Positions 16,675 to 25,437 of a stretch of DNA of 39,825 nucleotides are shown here, piece by piece. The position numbers and the translations under genes were made by a program. The DNA comes from Photorhabdus akhurstii (lineage in GTDB: Bacteria > Pseudomonadota > Gammaproteobacteria > Enterobacterales > Enterobacteriaceae), in the NCBI RefSeq assembly GCF_018448925.1, contig NZ_RCWE01000033.1:1-39825 (forward strand), written 5' to 3'. Below the pieces are notes generated by a model that worked only from the letters and a program-made list of their open reading frames with translations, did not search any database and was not told where the DNA came from. Positions within the stretch are counted from its first letter, which is position 1. Every line of letters starts with the position of its first letter.

Positions 16675-17264
16675 ACATTTTCTCTAAACAATCTTATTTT
16701 TTCGATATTTTTAGTACTGGAATAATTCATCTCATGGTCATCAAGACAAACAAATATTTCTCGTTGAAGCCAATTTTTTAGTTGTTAAATCCATTTTTAA
16801 CAAAATTAACAATATATTTTATCTTTTCGTAAAAATCAGCTATTTTTGTTCACTGCCAAACTCAAAAGAGATTATTTTCCGTACAAAACCACTCTGTGCG
16901 TTAACAGAAATTTGTCATTTGCATGACAGAATACAAGGTATAAAATAACCAATATAAATAATATTAACGTGCTACAATCAATTTTGATGTACGTCAATAA
17001 AAGGTAGTTTTTTTAGATGGTAAATGCATTGCAAGCTGTTATATTGCTGTTAATGGACTAACATAACACTGTTTAACCAGTTTTTTGGGTATATACCCAC
17101 CAAAGGAAAAGCAACTTTTACTTTCAGTGTAAAACATATCAATAAATGTTATTACTGATTTAAGCTATAATTTCAGTGATGACAAATAATAACCAGTAAA
17201 TATCCTGAGATAAGAGTAGTTTGAATCATTCTGATTTATTTTTAAGCGATTCTAGGTAGCAACC
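16675..17264 (+). promoter_or_regulatory. Long upstream region of arcA with several palindromes and likely FNR and ArcA sites
   Basis: No gene is seen in these 590 bases. Symmetric elements: TTGTTAAA-N6-TTTAACAA (16782-16803), TGTCAT-TTGC-ATGACA (16913-16928) and GGGTATATACCC (17087-17098). TTGAT-GTAC-GTCAA at 16984-16997 matches the FNR consensus TTGAT-N4-ATCAA at nine of ten bases. FNR activates arcA in E. coli. CTGTTA at 17036 and 17047 and CTGTTT at 17069 are in 11- and 22-base phase, like ArcA-P direct-repeat sites, which would fit self-control. Site assignments are inference from consensus. Confidence 0.5.
16984..16997 (+). promoter_or_regulatory. Candidate FNR box upstream of arcA
   Basis: TTGATGTACGTCAA differs from the FNR palindrome TTGAT-N4-ATCAA at one base. 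It lies about 270 bases before the arcA start, within a long untranslated region. Confidence 0.55.
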
Positions 17265-17981
17265 ATGCAAACCCCGCACATTTTGATTGTTGAAGACGAA
17301 ATTGTCACTCGCAATACCCTAAAAAGCATTTTCGAAGCTGAAGGGTACATAGTTTATGAAGCCACTGATGGTTCAGAGATGCACCACATTCTGTCAAACA
17401 ATGACATTAACTTGGTGATTATGGACATTAACCTTCCAGGCAAAAATGGCTTGTTACTTGCCCGCGAACTGCGTGAGCAAGCAAATGTCGCCCTGATGTT
17501 CCTGACCGGCCGTGATAATGAAGTAGACAAAATCCTTGGCTTGGAAATTGGTGCTGATGATTACATCACCAAACCATTTAATCCGCGTGAATTAACTATT
17601 CGCGCCCGCAACCTGCTTTCTCGTACCATGAATCTGAGTAATGTCAGCGAGGAACGTCGCCAGGTTGAGAGTTATAAATTCAATGGTTGGGAATTAGATA
17701 TCAATAGCCGTTCTCTGATCAGCCCGGCGGGAGAGCAGTATAAATTGCCACGTAGCGAGTTCCGCGCCATGCTTCATTTCTGTGAAAATCCAGGCAAAAT
17801 CCAAACACGCGCAGATTTACTGAGAAAAATGACAGGTCGTGAATTGAAACCTCATGACCGTACCGTTGATGTAACGATTCGTCGCATCCGTAAACATTTC
17901 GAATCAACGCCAGATACGATGGAAATTATCGCCACCATTCACGGTGAAGGCTATCGTTTCTGTGGTGATTTGGAAGCATAA
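17265..17981 (+). CDS. arcA: Two-component response regulator ArcA
   Basis: A 238-residue regulator, the same length as E. coli ArcA and nearly identical. The receiver domain (about 1-120) has acidic pocket residues E10/D11, phosphate acceptor D54 in '[10 protein letters not shown]', the switch Thr in 'LMFLTGRD' and Lys in 'ITKPFNPRE'. The C-terminal OmpR/PhoB winged helix (about 135-235) has '[20 protein letters not shown]' as the recognition helix. Phosphorylated by ArcB under low oxygen, ArcA represses aerobic respiration genes. It is divergent from the thr operon as in enterics. creBCD, which lie between arcA and creA in E. coli, are missing, so creA follows convergently. Confidence 0.98.
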   Translation: MQTPHILIVEDEIVTRNTLKSIFEAEGYIVYEATDGSEMHHILSNNDINLVIMDINLPGKNGLLLARELREQANVALMFLTGRDNEVDKILGLEIGADDYITKPFNPRELTIRARNLLSRTMNLSNVSEERRQVESYKFNGWELDINSRSLISPAGEQYKLPRSEFRAMLHFCENPGKIQTRADLLRKMTGRELKPHDRTVDVTIRRIRKHFESTPDTMEIIATIHGEGYRFCGDLEA

Positions 17982-18017
17982 CTTGAACTGTCAGTGTCAG
18001 TAAGCCTCTAAAAATGA

Positions 18018-18050
18018 CAGGATGGGACATCCCTGTGGGACCCCATCCTG
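18018..18050. terminator. Hairpin between convergent arcA and creA
   Basis: CAGGATGGG (18018-18026) and CCCATCCTG (18042-18050) form a 9-bp stem, with an inner TCCC/GGGA stem in the loop. No long T run follows immediately, though TTTT lies a few bases later on the plus strand. It probably serves both genes. Confidence 0.55.
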
Positions 18051-18054
18051 CCCC

Positions 18055-18540
18055 TCAATTTTCTACCGTCTTCCACGGCATAATCGGTACAGCACTGATC
18101 GCATTCTTCGGTGAACCGTCGATCATCTTATCGGAATATGTCAGATAGACTAATGCATTACGGTTTGCATCATAGAAGCGGACAACTTGAAGCTTTTTAA
18201 ACACCAGTGAAGTTCGTTTCTGGAAAACCACCTGACCTTTTTTGCCGCTCTTTTTAATCTTGTCTGCTAGTTCAATCTCCCCAACCTGCTGACAAGAAAT
18301 CGCCGCATCAGAAGTATCTTCCGCAAGCCCTAAACCCCCTTTTATTCCGCCTGTCTTTGCCCTGCTCAGGTAGCAAGTCACATTTTTAACATCAGGATCA
18401 TCAAACGCTTCCACGACAATTTTGTGATCAGGCCCGATAAATTTGAAAACAGTGTCTACCGAACCAATCTCTTCTGCCTGAGTCGCCACAGGTATGAACA
18501 ACAATGTTGTCGTTACTAGTATCTTTATGATTTTTAACAT
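18055..18540 (-). CDS. creA: CreA family protein
   Basis: A 161-residue exported protein of the CreA family (E. coli 157). Residues 1-22 form a signal peptide ending 'ATQA', so it is likely periplasmic. The family block '[52 protein letters not shown]' follows directly, with Cys in 'VTCYLS' and 'AISCQQVG' that may pair in the periplasm. Its biochemical function is not known. In E. coli it is the first gene of creABCD. Here the creBCD sensor-regulator genes are absent and creA stands alone, convergent with arcA. Confidence 0.93.
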   Translation of the reverse strand: MLKIIKILVTTTLLFIPVATQAEEIGSVDTVFKFIGPDHKIVVEAFDDPDVKNVTCYLSRAKTGGIKGGLGLAEDTSDAAISCQQVGEIELADKIKKSGKKGQVVFQKRTSLVFKKLQVVRFYDANRNALVYLTYSDKMIDGSPKNAISAVPIMPWKTVEN

Positions 18541-18923
18541 ATATAGTCTCGCGCCTTAATTAATTCAGCGTAAAATTTCACCACCAATATACCAAATAGG
18601 CGGTAATACCCTCTAATAACAATAATTACTTATTAGAATAATTTCACAAAGTAATGAGTGAAATAATAATACGAATAAGTATCCTATTGTAAATATAAGA
18701 CTTGTTTTACACTTAGTGCTTATATCCAGTAGAGTTATTGTTGAATGCCACGCTTGTCAATAAATTATGAACACCAACAGCACACAGACGCCAAAACAGA
18801 TATGCAATACATAGGAATGATTCGTTTTACTTACTCTGTGGGCCTGTTCAAATGGCAAACAAAATAGCCTAGTAGTATAGGTTCTTATATTGTTCTTTCT
18901 GGTCTTAACGACTAAGGAGATGT
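18541..18923. other. Divergent gap between creA and rob
   Basis: These 383 bases contain the promoters for creA (minus) and rob (plus). An AAGGAG ribosome site precedes rob. I see no gene and no clear operator. A Rob/MarA box cannot be assigned by eye with confidence. Confidence 0.4.
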
Positions 18924-19799
18924 ATGGATCAAACCGGCATCATTCGTGATTTATTACGTTGGCTAGATAATCATTTAGACCAACCGTTATCACTCAATAA
19001 TGTTGCAGCTAAAGCAGGTTATTCTAAATGGCACCTGCAACGTATGTTTAAAGACATTACCGGCCAGGCTATTGGCTCCTATATCCGTGCCAGAAGGTTA
19101 TCACGGGCAGCCGTTGCTTTACGTTTAACCAGCCGCCCTATTCTGGATATTGCTTTACAGTACCAGTTTGACTCCCAACAAACTTTCACTCGCGCATTTA
19201 AAAAACAATTTAATAAAACACCCGCACTTTATCGTCTCAGTGAGGAGTGGTGCGCCACGGGTATTTGCCCGCCCATATTGCTGGATAAAAGGTATATTCC
19301 CGAAGCAACCTATCTCACACTGGAGGAACAGCCACTGGTTGGTATAGAACAGACCTGTTCTTATACGCTGGAACAATGGTCCAGTTTTTGTACTGAAATG
19401 CGACACAATTTCTGGACATATTATCTGCAAAATGCAGAAGTGTTACCTCCTGTACTTTATGGCCTTCATCATGCGACTCCCAATCCAGAAAAAGAAGATG
19501 AACAAACCGTGTTGTACACAACGGCGGTAGAACCCCAATATGCCCAGTTTGATGTGGCAGGCAGCCAACCTGTTACATTACCGGCTGGAGAATACGTCTC
19601 ATTTAGTTACTACGGCACCAAAGATGGCTTACAGGATTTCCTGTTTACCGTCTACGGTATTTGCCTGCCAATGCTAAACCTGACGCGTAGGAAAGGATAC
19701 GATATCGAACGATATTACCTTACCAATACCAATGATAGGGATAAGGAAGCGGCGAACCATATCATCGAATTTCAGTATCTCATTCCTATCCAGCATTAA
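18924..19799 (+). CDS. rob: Right-origin-binding transcription activator Rob (AraC/XylS family)
   Basis: A 291-residue protein (E. coli 289). The N-terminal AraC-type domain holds two helix-turn-helix units, 'LSLNNVAAKAGYSKWHLQRMFKDITGQAIGSYIRARRLSRAA' and 'ILDIALQYQFDSQQTFTRAFKKQFNKTPALYR', within residues 8-112. The C-terminal GyrI-like domain (about 125-290) has 'YVSFSYYGTKDGLQDFLFTVYGICLPMLNLTRRKGYDIERYY', typical of Rob. Family knowledge: Rob activates mar/sox/rob regulon genes for efflux and stress, and bile salts or dipyridyl act through the C-terminal domain. Start codon follows AAGGAG. Its stop overlaps the gpmB stop by a few bases, tail to tail. A middle stretch (about 112-150) differs more from E. 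coli. Confidence 0.96.
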   Translation: MDQTGIIRDLLRWLDNHLDQPLSLNNVAAKAGYSKWHLQRMFKDITGQAIGSYIRARRLSRAAVALRLTSRPILDIALQYQFDSQQTFTRAFKKQFNKTPALYRLSEEWCATGICPPILLDKRYIPEATYLTLEEQPLVGIEQTCSYTLEQWSSFCTEMRHNFWTYYLQNAEVLPPVLYGLHHATPNPEKEDEQTVLYTTAVEPQYAQFDVAGSQPVTLPAGEYVSFSYYGTKDGLQDFLFTVYGICLPMLNLTRRKGYDIERYYLTNTNDRDKEAANHIIEFQYLIPIQH

Positions 19800-20443
19800 C
19801 GTTGTAATTCATCCAGTGCGGGCGTATCCAGATGTGTGATATCGCCTGCCGTTTCTACAATCCAGCCTGACGCCAGCCACGGACTTTGTTGATAATCCAC
19901 TCTGGACAGAGAACAATTTCGCAGGCGAAGACGACGTTCAGCATGCGCGGGCAATCCCAGTATCGTGCTAACCAAACATCCCAAAGCGATGCCATGACTG
20001 ACTAACAACGGCCGGCTACCAACCGGCAGCTTACGGCAGCTTTCCAGTGCAGCTCTCATACGCACAGCGAGTTCATCCATCGATTCGCCTTCGGGGATAC
20101 GTCCCCCTGGCGTGCCATCAAGGACTTTCTTACGCCAGTTCTCCTCTTCCGAGGTCAAGGAATCAATATTTCTGCGTTCCAGCACCCCCATGTGCAATTC
20201 GCGCAAACGTGGCTCCAGAATAATTTCACAACCACAAACCTCAGCAATGATCTCTGCCGTTCGACGTGTCCGTCCAAGATCGCTGGTAATAACATGGGTA
20301 ATACTTTCAGATTTTACTCTTTGCGCCACTAATCTGGCTTGATGTTCGCCTGTTTCGGTCAAAGGGCTGTCAGATTGTCCCTGAATACGATGTGCCGCAT
20401 TCCATTCGGACTCCCCATGCCGAACAAGATATACCTGTAACAT
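19796..20443 (-). CDS. gpmB: Phosphoglycerate mutase-like phosphatase GpmB
   Basis: A 215-residue histidine phosphatase (E. coli GpmB 215). The catalytic motif '[10 protein letters not shown]' has the phospho-accepting His near residue 9, with partner residues in '[13 protein letters not shown]', the acid Glu in '[12 protein letters not shown]' and the second His in '[10 protein letters not shown]'. It was named as a cofactor-dependent phosphoglycerate mutase, but family members often act as broad phosphatases. An ATG two codons upstream (20449) is possible, but GGAAAA is better spaced for 20443 and that gives the family length. It is divergent from yjjX with a 54-base gap. The stop overlaps that of rob. 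Cytosolic. Confidence 0.95.
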   Translation of the reverse strand: MLQVYLVRHGESEWNAAHRIQGQSDSPLTETGEHQARLVAQRVKSESITHVITSDLGRTRRTAEIIAEVCGCEIILEPRLRELHMGVLERRNIDSLTSEEENWRKKVLDGTPGGRIPEGESMDELAVRMRAALESCRKLPVGSRPLLVSHGIALGCLVSTILGLPAHAERRLRLRNCSLSRVDYQQSPWLASGWIVETAGDITHLDTPALDELQR

Positions 20444-20497
20444 TTTCATTTTCCGTTATACTGCGTAAATACTCGTTCAAAGGATAACTCATCTATT

Positions 20498-21028
20498 ATG
20501 TATCACGTTATTGCCGCAACCACCAACCCTGCAAAAATTAAAGCCATTAGTCTCGCCTTTGATGATGTTTTTGGGCCAGGTACTTATCGGATCGAAGATA
20601 TCAATGTAGACAGTAGCGTCCCACAACAACCTATTGGTAACACAGAAACCCGTACTGGCGCCCGTCAGCGTGTCATGGCTGCCAGACAAGTTCGTCCTGA
20701 AGCAGACTTTTGGGTCGGTGTGGAAGCGGGTATTGAAGACGATATGACCTTTGCCTGGATGGTGGTGGAATATCAGCAAATTCGCGGAGAATCTCGTTCA
20801 GCCAGTTTAATGCTGCCAGAAAAAATTCTTGATGGCATTCGAGAAGGTCGGGAATTAGGCCATGAAATGGCTTACCTTACAGGCATCAATAACATCAAGC
20901 AGAAAGATGGGGCGATTGGCTTTTTTACTGATGGCATCCTGACTCGTACCAGTGTGTACCACCAAGCTCTGATACTCGCTTTGGTGCCGGTACATCATGA
21001 AATTTATAAAGAACTGAACGCCCGTTAA
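20498..21028 (+). CDS. yjjX: Inosine/xanthosine triphosphatase YjjX
   Basis: A 176-residue protein of the YjjX/UPF0244 NTPase family (E. coli about 170). It hydrolyses ITP and XTP and so keeps deaminated purines out of nucleic acids. Visible motifs are the N-terminal '[20 protein letters not shown]', then '[20 protein letters not shown]', and '[12 protein letters not shown]' where acidic residues bind metal, and '[22 protein letters not shown]' at the C-terminus. AGGAT lies about ten bases before the ATG. It is convergent with trpR, with 35 bases between stops that hold a short CGGC-rich inverted repeat. Order gpmB-yjjX-trpR matches enterics. Confidence 0.95.
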   Translation: MYHVIAATTNPAKIKAISLAFDDVFGPGTYRIEDINVDSSVPQQPIGNTETRTGARQRVMAARQVRPEADFWVGVEAGIEDDMTFAWMVVEYQQIRGESRSASLMLPEKILDGIREGRELGHEMAYLTGINNIKQKDGAIGFFTDGILTRTSVYHQALILALVPVHHEIYKELNAR

Positions 21029-21063
21029 ACAGGCGTTCACCATAGGCCGCAGTCGGCGGCCTG

Positions 21064-21384
21064 CTATTTTAGTAGTTGCTGTTCCAACCAAGCCTTCACA
21101 TCGTTTGAGGCAAATTTCAGGCTATTAGAGCCGCGCGTAATCGTCGCAATACCCACTCCAAGTTCATTTTTCAGCTCACGTTGACTCATTTTTCCACTCA
21201 TCAACTCTTTGATGATTCGTACCCTGGTAGCCAGCGCTGTCCGTTCATCTGGCGTCAATAATAACTGTAAAATCGGATGCTGTAGATTTTCAGCAAAAGC
21301 CTGTTGGAGTAATGTCACGAAACATTGCCAATCTTCATGATCTTGCGGCGAAAGTGCCGGGTCTGTCAGATGATTCGTCGTCAT
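21064..21384 (-). CDS. trpR: Trp operon repressor
   Basis: A 106-residue DNA-binding protein (E. coli 108). The helix-turn-helix '[25 protein letters not shown]' is almost unchanged and includes the recognition helix. Arg residues that bind L-tryptophan lie in '[13 protein letters not shown]'. As a dimer with tryptophan it represses trp, aroH, mtr and its own gene. The N-terminal 15-20 residues are variable, as usual. A TTG two codons earlier could extend the frame, but the ATG at 21384 is preferred. A near-consensus trp operator lies just upstream (21400-21417), so self-control is visible. It follows slt on the same strand, 59 bases after its stop. Confidence 0.95.
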   Translation of the reverse strand: MTTNHLTDPALSPQDHEDWQCFVTLLQQAFAENLQHPILQLLLTPDERTALATRVRIIKELMSGKMSQRELKNELGVGIATITRGSNSLKFASNDVKAWLEQQLLK

Positions 21385-21399
21385 AATCAATCAGTCATC

Positions 21400-21417
21400 A
21401 TACTATTTAACTAGTAC
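21400..21417 (-). promoter_or_regulatory. TrpR operator upstream of trpR
   Basis: ATACTATTTAACTAGTAC matches the symmetric trp operator form GTACTAGTTAACTAGTAC at 16 of 18 bases. It lies 16 bases before the trpR start and fits autorepression known in E. coli. Confidence 0.8.
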
Positions 21418-21443
21418 AGCAGCATAACATAGTTTGCCATAAA

Positions 21444-23360
21444 TCAATAACGCCTTTGCCACTCCGCGTTAGTCAGCACATTTGATGATTTGCCCATGAA
21501 ATGACTATAGAAAACATCATAAACCAAAACATTTTTGACATAATTGCGAGTTTCAGAAAATGGAATGCTTTCAATAAAAGCTATCGCATCCAGTCGCCCA
21601 TCACTGTTAGATAACCAGCGCTCTACCCGAGTTGGTCCGGCATTATAGGCAGCGCTGGCAAGTATCCGATTATTTCCAAAGCGCTGATAAACTGACTCAA
21701 GATAAGCAGTACCGATTTCGATATTCGTCAGCGGGTTTATAAGTTGGCTACTGTTTACATATCCTTGAATGCCATTTCTCTTAACCGTATCCTCTGCCGT
21801 TTTTGGCATCACTTGCATTAACCCAATGGCCCCGACTGGCGAACTAGCTTGCGGATTCCAGGCACTTTCCTGACGGGCTATCGCCATCGCATAACTTTGA
21901 GAAATGCCTTTATTTACAGTGAAATGACTAAATTCCCGCAGCCATGCCAATGGAAAACGTTCTTCAAGGTAGTCCCACATTTTTCCAGCTATTGTCGCCT
22001 GTACACTCAGAGCCGCCCATTTTTGATCGAAAGCATAACGCGCCAGTTGCTGTTGTTTTAATTTATCTTGGCTGGCGACCAGGTAGCTCCACTCTATGCG
22101 AGCAAGATTATCCATTTGCCAATATAGTAGTTCTCTCACTCTCTGTACTTCGGGTATTAAAGCAATAGCAGCATCTGGCTTTTTTGCGCGATTTATCACC
22201 AGCGGATAGCTGACATTCAGTTTCTGCGCAGCAACCATTGGATAAAAACCACGGCCTTCTGTCAGCTTACGCAATATCGCCTCACCTTCGCTTTTATTAC
22301 CCTGCGCTAATAGAATGTTAGCTTGCCAATAACGCCATTCTTCTTTGCTCTGCTTCTCTAACGGTAGCAATTTTATCCATTGAGCCACACCACGCTCATC
22401 TGCATGACCCAACGCCAAACGAACACGACGCTCAAGCAATGCAACAGATTGGCTCTCGCGAATCGCATCATCACGCCACTTTTCTTGTTCATCGCTCACA
22501 TCGCCCATTAACTGCCAGGCAACAATCTCTTTTAATCGCTGACGTTCACTTGCATTCATCTTTTGCACTCTGACAATTGATGGGATGATCGCTCTTGCCT
22601 GTTCCGGATCTTGACGTGCGAAACGCGAGAAAGCCGCTAAAGTGGCGACACGAGTAAAATCAGTCGGCCCGGTATGATTAGCAAAATCCGCTACAGTCGC
22701 AGGATAATCCTGCAATTTAATCAAGCCCTCACTGATACTTTTGTATCCCAGTGGCAATTGTTTAGCGAGGTAACTGACCAGTGACGTATTCCCCGCTTTT
22801 AACGCCAGGCGAATACGCTGTAATATCAGTTTCGTTGATAAATGGCCGGTTTGCTGCCAAACATCAAATAATTTATCGCAACTGGCTGGCAAAGAACGAC
22901 CATTCAACCAAACCTCTTTCGCTCCCTGCCAGGCAACCTGTTCCTCGCCCGTAGCCCATTTAGCAAAATAGTAATGACAGCGGGCGGTAATAGATTTCGG
23001 TGCGGCAGGAGTGAACGCCAATACCTCGCGCCAATCTTCGCGGCGTGCAAGCTCATTGATAAAACGAGATGATAAAGAACGTGCGGAAGGCAGATTAGGA
23101 TGACGATCCATAAAATCACGGATCTGCGTTGATGTAGCAAGTGACAGATCCTGAGTCAGCTCCCGGTATTGCAGATAAGGATAAAGCGGATAGTCTTTCA
23201 ACGTTGGCATCAGCCTCGCGATTTCGGCCTTATCGCCGGCATTCCACGCTTGTTTAATTTGCTGATATCTCTGCCGCTGATTTTCCAGAGAATCAGCACT
23301 TGCTGCTATAGAGATAAAAACCAACCCTACAGCTACCGCAAGGTATTGCCACTTATCCAT
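21444..23360 (-). CDS. slt: Soluble lytic murein transglycosylase Slt70
   Basis: A 638-residue periplasmic enzyme (E. coli 645) that cleaves peptidoglycan glycan strands to 1,6-anhydro products. Residues 1 to about 23 are a signal peptide ending 'SIAASA'. The long helical U- and L-domains ('GDKAEIARLMPTLKDYPLYPYLQYREL' onward) form the ring, and the C-terminal lysozyme-like domain has the catalytic Glu in 'AIARQESAWNPQASSPVGAIGLMQVMP', then 'ASAAYNAGPTRVERWL'. The frame extends upstream to 23438, but AAGGAG eight bases before the ATG at 23360 and the signal peptide decide the start. It is divergent from ettA and probably cotranscribed with trpR. Confidence 0.95.
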   Translation of the reverse strand: MDKWQYLAVAVGLVFISIAASADSLENQRQRYQQIKQAWNAGDKAEIARLMPTLKDYPLYPYLQYRELTQDLSLATSTQIRDFMDRHPNLPSARSLSSRFINELARREDWREVLAFTPAAPKSITARCHYYFAKWATGEEQVAWQGAKEVWLNGRSLPASCDKLFDVWQQTGHLSTKLILQRIRLALKAGNTSLVSYLAKQLPLGYKSISEGLIKLQDYPATVADFANHTGPTDFTRVATLAAFSRFARQDPEQARAIIPSIVRVQKMNASERQRLKEIVAWQLMGDVSDEQEKWRDDAIRESQSVALLERRVRLALGHADERGVAQWIKLLPLEKQSKEEWRYWQANILLAQGNKSEGEAILRKLTEGRGFYPMVAAQKLNVSYPLVINRAKKPDAAIALIPEVQRVRELLYWQMDNLARIEWSYLVASQDKLKQQQLARYAFDQKWAALSVQATIAGKMWDYLEERFPLAWLREFSHFTVNKGISQSYAMAIARQESAWNPQASSPVGAIGLMQVMPKTAEDTVKRNGIQGYVNSSQLINPLTNIEIGTAYLESVYQRFGNNRILASAAYNAGPTRVERWLSNSDGRLDAIAFIESIPFSETRNYVKNVLVYDVFYSHFMGKSSNVLTNAEWQRRY

Positions 23361-23619
23361 TATCTCGCTCCTTCCGGAGATCAAATCAAATAGGTTAATA
23401 TTACGAATGTATAAACAGCATAATAATATAATTACCACCGATTACCACATTAATTTACTCTATGATGAAACACTTAACTATATATTCATGGAAGGTAAGT
23501 TTTTTATCCAATAAATTGATTTGCCTTAACAAACTCAAGCCAGGATCATTTTATTCGAGCAATTGGGTTCTAGAGTTTATTAACTTAAATCGGGTAAACT
23601 GTGACAAATCGTGTTCAGA
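23361..23619. other. Divergent gap between slt and the ettA promoter
   Basis: About 260 AT-rich bases upstream of slt and ettA hold the slt promoter. I cannot pin its position and see no gene here. Confidence 0.35.
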
Positions 23620-23648
23620 TGAACATCAATAATCTAAACGGATATAAT
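23620..23648 (+). promoter_or_regulatory. Likely ettA promoter
   Basis: A perfect TATAAT at 23643-23648 has TGAACA (four of six matches to TTGACA) 17 bases upstream at 23620-23625. Transcription would start near 23655, leaving a leader of about 77 bases before the GTG start. Confidence 0.55.
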
Positions 23649-23663
23649 CAGGTATCAACGCGC

Positions 23664-23694
23664 CCTGTCCATGCGACTTGCTTCGCAAAACAGG
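23664..23694 (+). promoter_or_regulatory. Hairpin in the ettA leader
   Basis: CCTGT (23664-23668) pairs with ACAGG (23690-23694), and inside it TGCGA (23672-23676) pairs with TCGCA (23683-23687). There is no T run after it, so it is not a terminator. It would lie right after the predicted transcription start and may shield or stabilise the message. Confidence 0.35.
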
Positions 23695-23731
23695 CATTAT
23701 CACCATCAGAGATAGCGAGGCTTATAGCAAC

Positions 23732-25399
23732 GTGGCTCAATACGTCTACACCATGCATCGGGTCGGTAAAATTGTTCCCCCGAAACGTCATATTCTGAAA
23801 AATATCTCCTTGAGTTTCTTTCCGGGAGCAAAAATTGGTGTTCTTGGCCTAAATGGCGCCGGTAAATCGACCTTACTGCGCATTATGGCTGGCATCGATA
23901 AAGATATCGAAGGGGAAGCTCGCCCACAACCAGGAATTAAAATTGGCTATCTACCACAGGAGCCTAAATTAAACCTTGAGCACACTGTCCGCGAAGCCGT
24001 GGAAGAAGCAGTCAGCGAGGTAAAACACGCGCTGACTCGTTTGGATGAAGTCTACGCAGCCTATGCTGATCCTGACGCTGATTTTGACAAACTGGCTAAA
24101 GAGCAAGGTGAACTGGAAGCGATTATTCAGTCCCACGATGGGCATAACCTTGATAACCAGCTTGAACGCGCCGCTGATGCCCTGCGTTTGCCGCCGTGGG
24201 ATGCAAAAATCGAGCATCTGTCCGGAGGGGAGCGCCGCCGTGTGGCAATCTGCCGCTTACTGCTGGAAAAACCCGATATGCTGCTACTGGACGAGCCCAC
24301 GAACCACCTTGACGCCGAATCTGTCGCCTGGCTGGAGCGCTTCCTGCACGATTACGAAGGTACTGTTGTCGCCATTACCCACGACCGCTACTTCCTTGAT
24401 AACGTTGCCGGTTGGATTCTGGAACTTGACCGTGGTGAAGGTATTCCGTGGGAAGGTAACTACTCTTCATGGCTGGAACAGAAAGATGCTCGTCTGGCTC
24501 AAGAAGCCGCAACAGAAGCCGCACGTCGTAAATCCATTGAGAAAGAGCTGGAATGGGTTCGCCAAAATCCGAAAGGCCGTCAGGCAAAAGGTAAAGCACG
24601 TCTGGCCCGTTTTGAAGAATTAAATAGCGTTGAATACCAGAAACGTAACGAAACCAGCGAACTGTTTATTCCACCTGGGCCACGCCTGGGCGACAAAGTT
24701 CTGGAAGTGGAAAATCTAACCAAATCCTATGGCGACCGGGTTCTGATTGACAATCTGAGCTTCTCTCTGCCAAAAGGGGCGATTGTTGGGATTATCGGGC
24801 CTAACGGCGCCGGTAAATCTACCCTGTTCCGTATGATCTCCAACCAAGAACAGCCCGATTCCGGCGCTATCACGTTAGGTGAAACCGTCAAACTCGCTTC
24901 TGTCGATCAGTTCCGTGACAACATGGATGATAAGAAAACCGTTTGGGAAGAGATTTCCGGTGGTCAGGATATCATGCGTATAGGTAACTTCGAGCTGCCA
25001 AGTCGCGCCTATGTTGGCCGTTTTAACTTCAAAGGCGTTGATCAAGGCAAACGTGTCGGTGAGCTGTCTGGTGGTGAAAGAGGACGGCTGCATCTGGCTA
25101 AACTACTGCAAGTTGGCGGTAACATGCTGTTGCTCGACGAACCAACCAACGATCTGGACATTGAAACCTTGCGCGCACTGGAAAACGCCTTGCTGGAATT
25201 CCCAGGTTGTGCGATGGTTATTTCCCACGATCGTTGGTTCCTTGATCGTATCGCAACCCACATCATTGATTATCAAGATGAAGGTAAAGTCACTTTCTTT
25301 GAAGGTAACTTTAGTGAATACGAAGACTATAAGAAGCGGACTCTCGGAGCAGAAGCACTGGAACCGCATCGCATTAAATATAAGAAAATCAGCAAATAA
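23732..25399 (+). CDS. ettA: Energy-dependent translational throttle protein EttA (ABC-F)
   Basis: A 555-residue ABC-F protein with a GTG start, the same length as E. coli EttA. The frame extends upstream to 23678, but the conserved N-terminus 'AQYVYTMHRVGKIVPPKRHIL' follows the GTG directly, with GAGG 11 bases before it. It has two ABC domains. The first has GLNGAGKST, signature LSGGERRR and LLLDEPTNHLD. The second has GPNGAGKST, LSGGERGR and LLLDEPTNDLD. The linker 'SSWLEQKDARLAQEAATEAARRKSIEKELEWVRQ' is the P-site tRNA interaction motif. EttA binds the ribosomal E site and gates the first peptide bond by ADP/ATP level. A terminator follows. Convergent with an unrelated ABC gene. Confidence 0.97.
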   Translation: MAQYVYTMHRVGKIVPPKRHILKNISLSFFPGAKIGVLGLNGAGKSTLLRIMAGIDKDIEGEARPQPGIKIGYLPQEPKLNLEHTVREAVEEAVSEVKHALTRLDEVYAAYADPDADFDKLAKEQGELEAIIQSHDGHNLDNQLERAADALRLPPWDAKIEHLSGGERRRVAICRLLLEKPDMLLLDEPTNHLDAESVAWLERFLHDYEGTVVAITHDRYFLDNVAGWILELDRGEGIPWEGNYSSWLEQKDARLAQEAATEAARRKSIEKELEWVRQNPKGRQAKGKARLARFEELNSVEYQKRNETSELFIPPGPRLGDKVLEVENLTKSYGDRVLIDNLSFSLPKGAIVGIIGPNGAGKSTLFRMISNQEQPDSGAITLGETVKLASVDQFRDNMDDKKTVWEEISGGQDIMRIGNFELPSRAYVGRFNFKGVDQGKRVGELSGGERGRLHLAKLLQVGGNMLLLDEPTNDLDIETLRALENALLEFPGCAMVISHDRWFLDRIATHIIDYQDEGKVTFFEGNFSEYEDYKKRTLGAEALEPHRIKYKKISK

Positions 25400-25407
25400 T
25401 CATATTG

Positions 25408-25433
25408 AAAATGGCCTGGCAACAGGCCGTTTT
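25408..25433 (+). terminator. Rho-independent terminator after ettA
   Basis: GGCCTG (25413-25418) and CAGGCC (25423-25428) form a GC-rich stem with a GCAA tetraloop, followed by GTTTT. It lies 14 bases after the ettA stop. Confidence 0.85.
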
Positions 25434-25437
25434 CCGC

